Source: Anaerolineae bacterium
GTDB taxonomy: Bacteria > Chloroflexota > Anaerolineae > B4-G1
DNA length: 24,504 nt
Reading direction: 5' to 3'
Assembly (NCBI GenBank): GCA_030620125.1
Contig: JAUXFI010000004.1
Coordinates: forward strand, 1-24,504
Shown: positions 21,954-24,504 of the stretch, piece after piece
Layout: the number at the start of each line of letters is the position of its first letter
How positions within the stretch are numbered: the first letter of the stretch is position 1
Program-made: the position numbers and the translations under genes
Notes under the pieces: generated by a model
Databases searched by the model: none
Told to the model about the DNA's origin: nothing
Seen by the model: the letters and a program-made list of their open reading frames with translations, nothing else

Positions 21954-22781
21954 ACGGGATACCATTCGATCGTACAAGGCCAACAGGTTTGCCACGTGGA
22001 TCTGCTGTACCAGCCCGTTGAGCGGAATGCGCGACAAACCACAGGATTGTATGCTGACCTGTTGTAGTATCTCCCTCTCCTTACCGCTCTTGATCACCTC
22101 GGCCACCTTGGTCTCGATCTTGTCCAGATAAGCCAGGCTGGCCTTCACCACATCCTTTACCTCTCCGCGCAGGATCACCTCGCCGTGTCCTTGCACGAGG
22201 TTCTCCACCGGCAACTCTGTCACTTTCTGCAGAGAAGTCCTGAATGTCTCCATATCCCCGTCCACAATGGACGGCACCGGCATCACCGTGTCGGCTGCAA
22301 ACAGCACGCGGTCTTCTTCGACGTACACCATTATCGAATCCTGCGTATGGCCGGGCGAGTGGATCAGCCTCAAGACCTTTCCTGCCAACTGAAGGCTCAC
22401 CTCTCCGTCGTCGAATGTGATGTCAGGCGAACGAATCACCACCTCCTCCAGTTCGGGCTCTTCGACCTTTGCTTCTTCCAACGCTGGAGCGGCGATTTTC
22501 GCCAGCAACTCCCGACAACGGGCATGCGCCACCACGTCAGCCTGGGGGAAAAGATAAGCGCCATAGGTATGATCGGCGTGATAGTGGGTCAGGATCAAGT
22601 ATCGCACATCAGACCGGCAGACGCGAGCGACGAAATCTGCCATCTCCCGCGTTTCGACAGGAAACGGCAGGCTATCTACGAGGATCACTCCTTCGCGAGT
22701 CACGATCCCCCCGGCCGTCACCTGCGCGTACATCTCACTGGTAAAAACATGAATGTTGTTAGCAACTCGTTCTTGGAACAC
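21942..22781 (-). CDS. Metallo-beta-lactamase-fold hydrolase
   Basis: A 279-aa zinc-dependent hydrolase of the MBL superfamily. Ligand motifs are TGGIVTREGVILVDS-like strands near the start (GGIVTREGVILVDSLPF, 24-40), LILTHYHADHTYG (62-74; H66, H68, D70, H71), HSPGHTQDS with the next His, FAADTVMPVPS with the bridging Asp, and VQGHGEVI near the C-terminal His. The set resembles the glyoxalase II/quorum-lactonase/RNase-unrelated branch; the substrate is unknown. The C-terminal third (about 205-279) is helical (LDKIETKVAEVIKSGKE). The start is GTG at 22781 with GAGGT five bases upstream on the minus strand. A good promoter sits upstream, so it is probably its own unit. It is convergent with GT2. 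Confidence 0.87.
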   Translation of the reverse strand: MFQERVANNIHVFTSEMYAQVTAGGIVTREGVILVDSLPFPVETREMADFVARVCRSDVRYLILTHYHADHTYGAYLFPQADVVAHARCRELLAKIAAPALEEAKVEEPELEEVVIRSPDITFDDGEVSLQLAGKVLRLIHSPGHTQDSIMVYVEEDRVLFAADTVMPVPSIVDGDMETFRTSLQKVTELPVENLVQGHGEVILRGEVKDVVKASLAYLDKIETKVAEVIKSGKEREILQQVSIQSCGLSRIPLNGLVQQIHVANLLALYDRMVSRPPL

Positions 22782-22812
22782 GGGGCACCTCGCACTGGAT
22801 GATGTGAGAGAG

Positions 22813-22841
22813 AGGATAGCACAAAGAGAGAATCAAGTCAA
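22813..22841 (-). promoter_or_regulatory. Sigma70-type promoter for the MBL-fold gene
   Basis: Minus strand: -35 TTGACT (22841-22836), 17-base spacer, extended -10 TGCTATCCT with TATCCT at 22818-22813. The predicted start near 22806 gives a leader of about 25 bases to the GTG at 22781. Confidence 0.7.
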
Positions 22842-22851
22842 GAACAGACGC

Positions 22852-22883
22852 GCAAACGCCACCGATAAGCCGGTGGCGTTTGC
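22852..22883. repeat. Perfect 13-bp hairpin upstream of the MBL promoter
   Basis: GCAAACGCCACCG (22852-22864) and its exact complement (22871-22883) enclose ATAAGC. It lies 11 bases from the MBL -35. No T-tract follows on the plus strand, and only a loose TCTGTTCTTG on the minus. It could end the minus-strand RNA candidate at 22925-23038, or act as an operator or insulating element. Confidence 0.7.
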
Positions 22884-22924
22884 AATCATAATCAGACCGA
22901 ACCCCGCCATGCCGTGTGCTGATG

Positions 22925-23038
22925 GTTTTGAACCTGCTTTCGCAGGTGGGAGCCTGCTCAGCGGTCTGCCTTGCCCGTAGGCTATCGCATTCCTCTCTGA
23001 AGAGACAGCTCCCGTTTCTGTAGGTGTTGGCTCAAAAC
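22925..23038 (-). ncRNA. Structured RNA candidate (family unknown)
   Basis: Read on the minus strand, the ends pair as GTTTTGA (23038-23032) with TCAAAAC (22931-22925). Inside are GGGAGC (23013-23008) with GCTCCC (22953-22948) and a hairpin ACCTGC-GAAA-GCAGGT (22947-22932) whose loop is a GNRA tetraloop in this orientation only. Smaller helices are TCTC/GAGA and GCCT/AGGC. Outside the main stem, TGTGC/GCACA and TGAT/ATCA continue the nesting. A possible promoter lies upstream and a strong hairpin downstream. No known riboswitch or ribozyme consensus was recognised, and no expression evidence exists. This and the hairpin are the main content of the 355-bp gene-free gap 22782-23136. Confidence 0.35.
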
Positions 23039-23076
23039 ACAAAGACAGCGATCACGCGCACAGCAGGGCCACCTGA

Positions 23077-23105
23077 AATATACCACGCCTTGTCAAAAAG
23101 CGCAA
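23077..23105 (-). promoter_or_regulatory. Possible promoter for the structured RNA candidate
   Basis: Minus strand: -35 TTGCGC (23105-23100), 17-base spacer, -10 TATATT (23082-23077). The start would be near 23070. The -35 match is moderate, and it lies just after the stop of the PKD gene. Confidence 0.35.
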
Positions 23106-23136
23106 GTTCATGAATTGCCTCGAGAAAAGGTTACTA

Positions 23137-24504
23137 CTATTCGTGAGGCAACGCGACCGGCTGCGCACCAGCGGTTGGTAGCGTCGCACCGGTAGCCACG
23201 TCGGTCAACTTTTCGCCAAAGCGCCCCAGTTTGACGTCCAACCCCCCCTGCGTCGCCGTGCCGCAGAGTTCCAGCGACACGTCGTCCACGTACATCGCCG
23301 TGACGCCATCCACGCCGTCGTTGCAGACCCCAAATTGCAGCTTGATGGTCTGACCGGCGTAGACTCCCAGGTCGAATTGGTGGAACGCCCACTGGCGGTC
23401 GTCAGTGCGCTGCCGAAGCAACGTGTCTAGCGTCTGGTCATCCTGATTGAGGACAAGCACGTATTGCCAATCACCTGCCAGAGTGATTCTCTGGATGGCA
23501 GAAGCCGGTGGCTCCTCGCTTACGGGATAGAGCCAGAAACCAAGTGTGGCACTGACGACGTCGGCGGGGATAGCCACCGTCTGGCGAGCGGAGGAGTAAC
23601 TGTAGCGGTTGTCGTCTGGCTCGACGATGCCCACACGCATGGAGCGGTCGCCGCTGTGGGTTATGACCGTGGTGTAGTTAGCGGGGTAGTCGGTATCGGG
23701 AAGCACCCAGGCACTGTCGTCCTCAAAGCCACCATTGGCGATCCCCTCGACACACGGCGCAGGTGGCGACGTATAGCTGTGCAGGATGAGAGGGAGATAG
23801 ATGCTTTCGTAGACGGTGACGTTACAGGGACGGGTAAAAGTGTCGGTGATACCTGAGCCTGAGACAGTCAAGGAGACCGTGTAGGCCCCGCTGGCGGCGT
23901 AGGTGTGGGTGGGGCTAGGCTGCGTACTGGTGATGCCACCTGTGGTGAGCAAAGTCGAACCACCTGTGGTGAGCAAAGTCGAACCATCGCCAAAGTCCCA
24001 CCGCCAGGCGGTGATGTCGCCAGCCGACGCATCGGTGAATTGGACGGCAAGCGGGGGCGGGCCGCTGGCGGGATGGGTGGTGAAATTGGCGATGATGGGT
24101 TTGTCACTGACCCGGATGTAATCCGTCTTTATCTCTGTGTCGCTCCCGACCGGCCTGCTCACGGTGAGGCTGACGGAAAAAGTACCGGTAAAGGCATACG
24201 TGTGGGTGGGGTGTTGCGCCGTGCCAGTTATGCCACCTGGGACGAGCAAGGTCGAACCATCCCCAAAATCCCATAACTGGGTAGTGATAAAACCGGTGGA
24301 GGTGTCAGTAAAGGCAACGGTCAACGGCGGTTGGCCGGCCAGCGGCGCGGCGCTAAAGGCTGCGTCGCTGCCAGGGTCGTGCAACCAGCCACTAACCGCA
24401 TTGCTTACAACCCAGTCATTGACGGTAAGTGTGTTGCTGCCATCAAGTGAACTGTTTTGTTCTATGACCACGATTGTGCCATCGCCGTTGCTGTCTACGT
24501 GTGA
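23137..24504 (-). CDS. Secreted PKD-domain protein with C-terminal beta-sandwich, N-terminus outside the window
   Basis: The frame is open from base 24504, so at least 455 residues are visible and the N-terminus, including any signal peptide, is missing. The first codons read VDSNGDGTI, resembling a dockerin-type or EF-hand-like calcium loop. Two PKD domains follow: PPLTVAFTDTSTG to QLWDFGDGST and HTYAFTGTFSVSLTV; then PPLAVQFTDASAG to WRWDFGDGST and HTYAASGAYTVSLTV. Next comes a SIYLPLILHSY linker, then a jelly-roll-like domain beginning GIANGGFEDDSAWVLP and ending YVDDVSLELCG. It is probably an extracellular or cell-surface adhesion, carbohydrate-binding or protease-associated protein; no catalytic domain is visible here. 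A GTG at 24471 is in frame but not needed as a start. The second PKD domain contains a 24-bp tandem duplication. Confidence 0.88.
   Translation of the reverse strand, partial: SHVDSNGDGTIVVIEQNSSLDGSNTLTVNDWVVSNAVSGWLHDPGSDAAFSAAPLAGQPPLTVAFTDTSTGFITTQLWDFGDGSTLLVPGGITGTAQHPTHTYAFTGTFSVSLTVSRPVGSDTEIKTDYIRVSDKPIIANFTTHPASGPPPLAVQFTDASAGDITAWRWDFGDGSTLLTTGGSTLLTTGGITSTQPSPTHTYAASGAYTVSLTVSGSGITDTFTRPCNVTVYESIYLPLILHSYTSPPAPCVEGIANGGFEDDSAWVLPDTDYPANYTTVITHSGDRSMRVGIVEPDDNRYSYSSARQTVAIPADVVSATLGFWLYPVSEEPPASAIQRITLAGDWQYVLVLNQDDQTLDTLLRQRTDDRQWAFHQFDLGVYAGQTIKLQFGVCNDGVDGVTAMYVDDVSLELCGTATQGGLDVKLGRFGEKLTDVATGATLPTAGAQPVALPHE
23936..23983. repeat. Two tandem 24-bp copies within the PKD gene
   Basis: Identical 24-bp units at 23936-23959 and 23960-23983. 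In the protein they duplicate STLLTTGG right after the WDFGDG turn of the second PKD domain, an in-frame 8-residue expansion. Confidence 0.9.

Noticed and set aside
22852..22883. 13-bp hairpin as a canonical intrinsic terminator
   Set aside because: No T-tract on either strand; listed as a hairpin repeat instead.
22925..23038. Known riboswitch, SRP RNA, 6S RNA or hammerhead
   Set aside because: Looked for the core motifs of cobalamin, SAM, TPP, FMN, c-di-GMP-I, guanidine and fluoride riboswitches, the SRP GGAAGCAGCC-type loop and the hammerhead CTGATGA/GAAA core; none is present.
1..24504. CRISPR array, insertion sequence or prophage
   Set aside because: No regularly spaced direct repeats of 25-40 bp, no transposase, integrase or phage structural gene.

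Overview
The window most likely comes from a Chloroflexota (Anaerolineae-like) chromosome. The inference rests on high GC content, a multi-GAF cytoplasmic histidine kinase, a single-domain KaiC-like ATPase, a SecA with long lineage-type insertions, an AIM24/TIGR00266 protein, a ResB-like protein, and a secreted PKD protein with a YLPLIL linker of the kind often seen in secreted proteins of this phylum. No database was searched, so the taxonomy is an inference. There are no CRISPR arrays, transposases or rRNA genes.

Layout. 1-3440 (+): a 5'-truncated O-antigen ligase/polymerase gene, a GtrA-like flippase, a GT4 glycosyltransferase, a small beta-repeat protein and an unknown membrane protein, together a cell-surface polysaccharide segment. 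3437-18013 (-): a long co-directional block. In transcription order from the right it holds secA, a winged-helix protein, a KaiC-like ATPase, two small membrane proteins, a six-GAF histidine kinase, adenosine deaminase, arginyl-tRNA synthetase, dCTP deaminase, an AIM24-like protein and an EamA exporter. The middle part (14725 to 9082) looks like one signalling operon with 4-nt stop/start overlaps. 18014-18226 holds back-to-back promoters for secA (-) and tRNA-Thr (+) and an inverted repeat. 18227-21901 (+): tRNA-Thr(CGT) with its terminator, a ResB-like gene, a 42-codon ORF, uridine kinase, an NAD-dependent sugar epimerase and a GT2 glycosyltransferase; the last four are chained by ATGA overlaps. 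21942-24504 (-): an MBL-fold hydrolase, a 355-bp gene-free stretch (22782-23136) with hairpins, promoters and a possible structured RNA, and a secreted PKD protein that runs off the right edge.

How the genes may work together. The left segment and the udk-epimerase-GT2 segment both point to glycan building (UMP supply, UDP-sugar epimerisation, polyprenyl-phosphate-sugar formation, flipping, polymerisation). Add, dcd and udk are nucleotide salvage or balance enzymes. The KaiC-like/wHTH/membrane/kinase block looks like a sensory relay of unknown output.

Most notable points. (1) The dCTP deaminase carries an in-frame insert of about 107 residues that resembles a LAGLIDADG homing-endonuclease domain, with no visible intein splicing residues and with the catalytic acid replaced by Arg. 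(2) The KaiC-like/kinase operon has a near-identical 21-bp sequence at two of its gene ends. (3) A nested-stem RNA candidate with its own promoter lies at 22925-23038. (4) A truncated or micro gene follows resB, where a ccsA partner would be expected.
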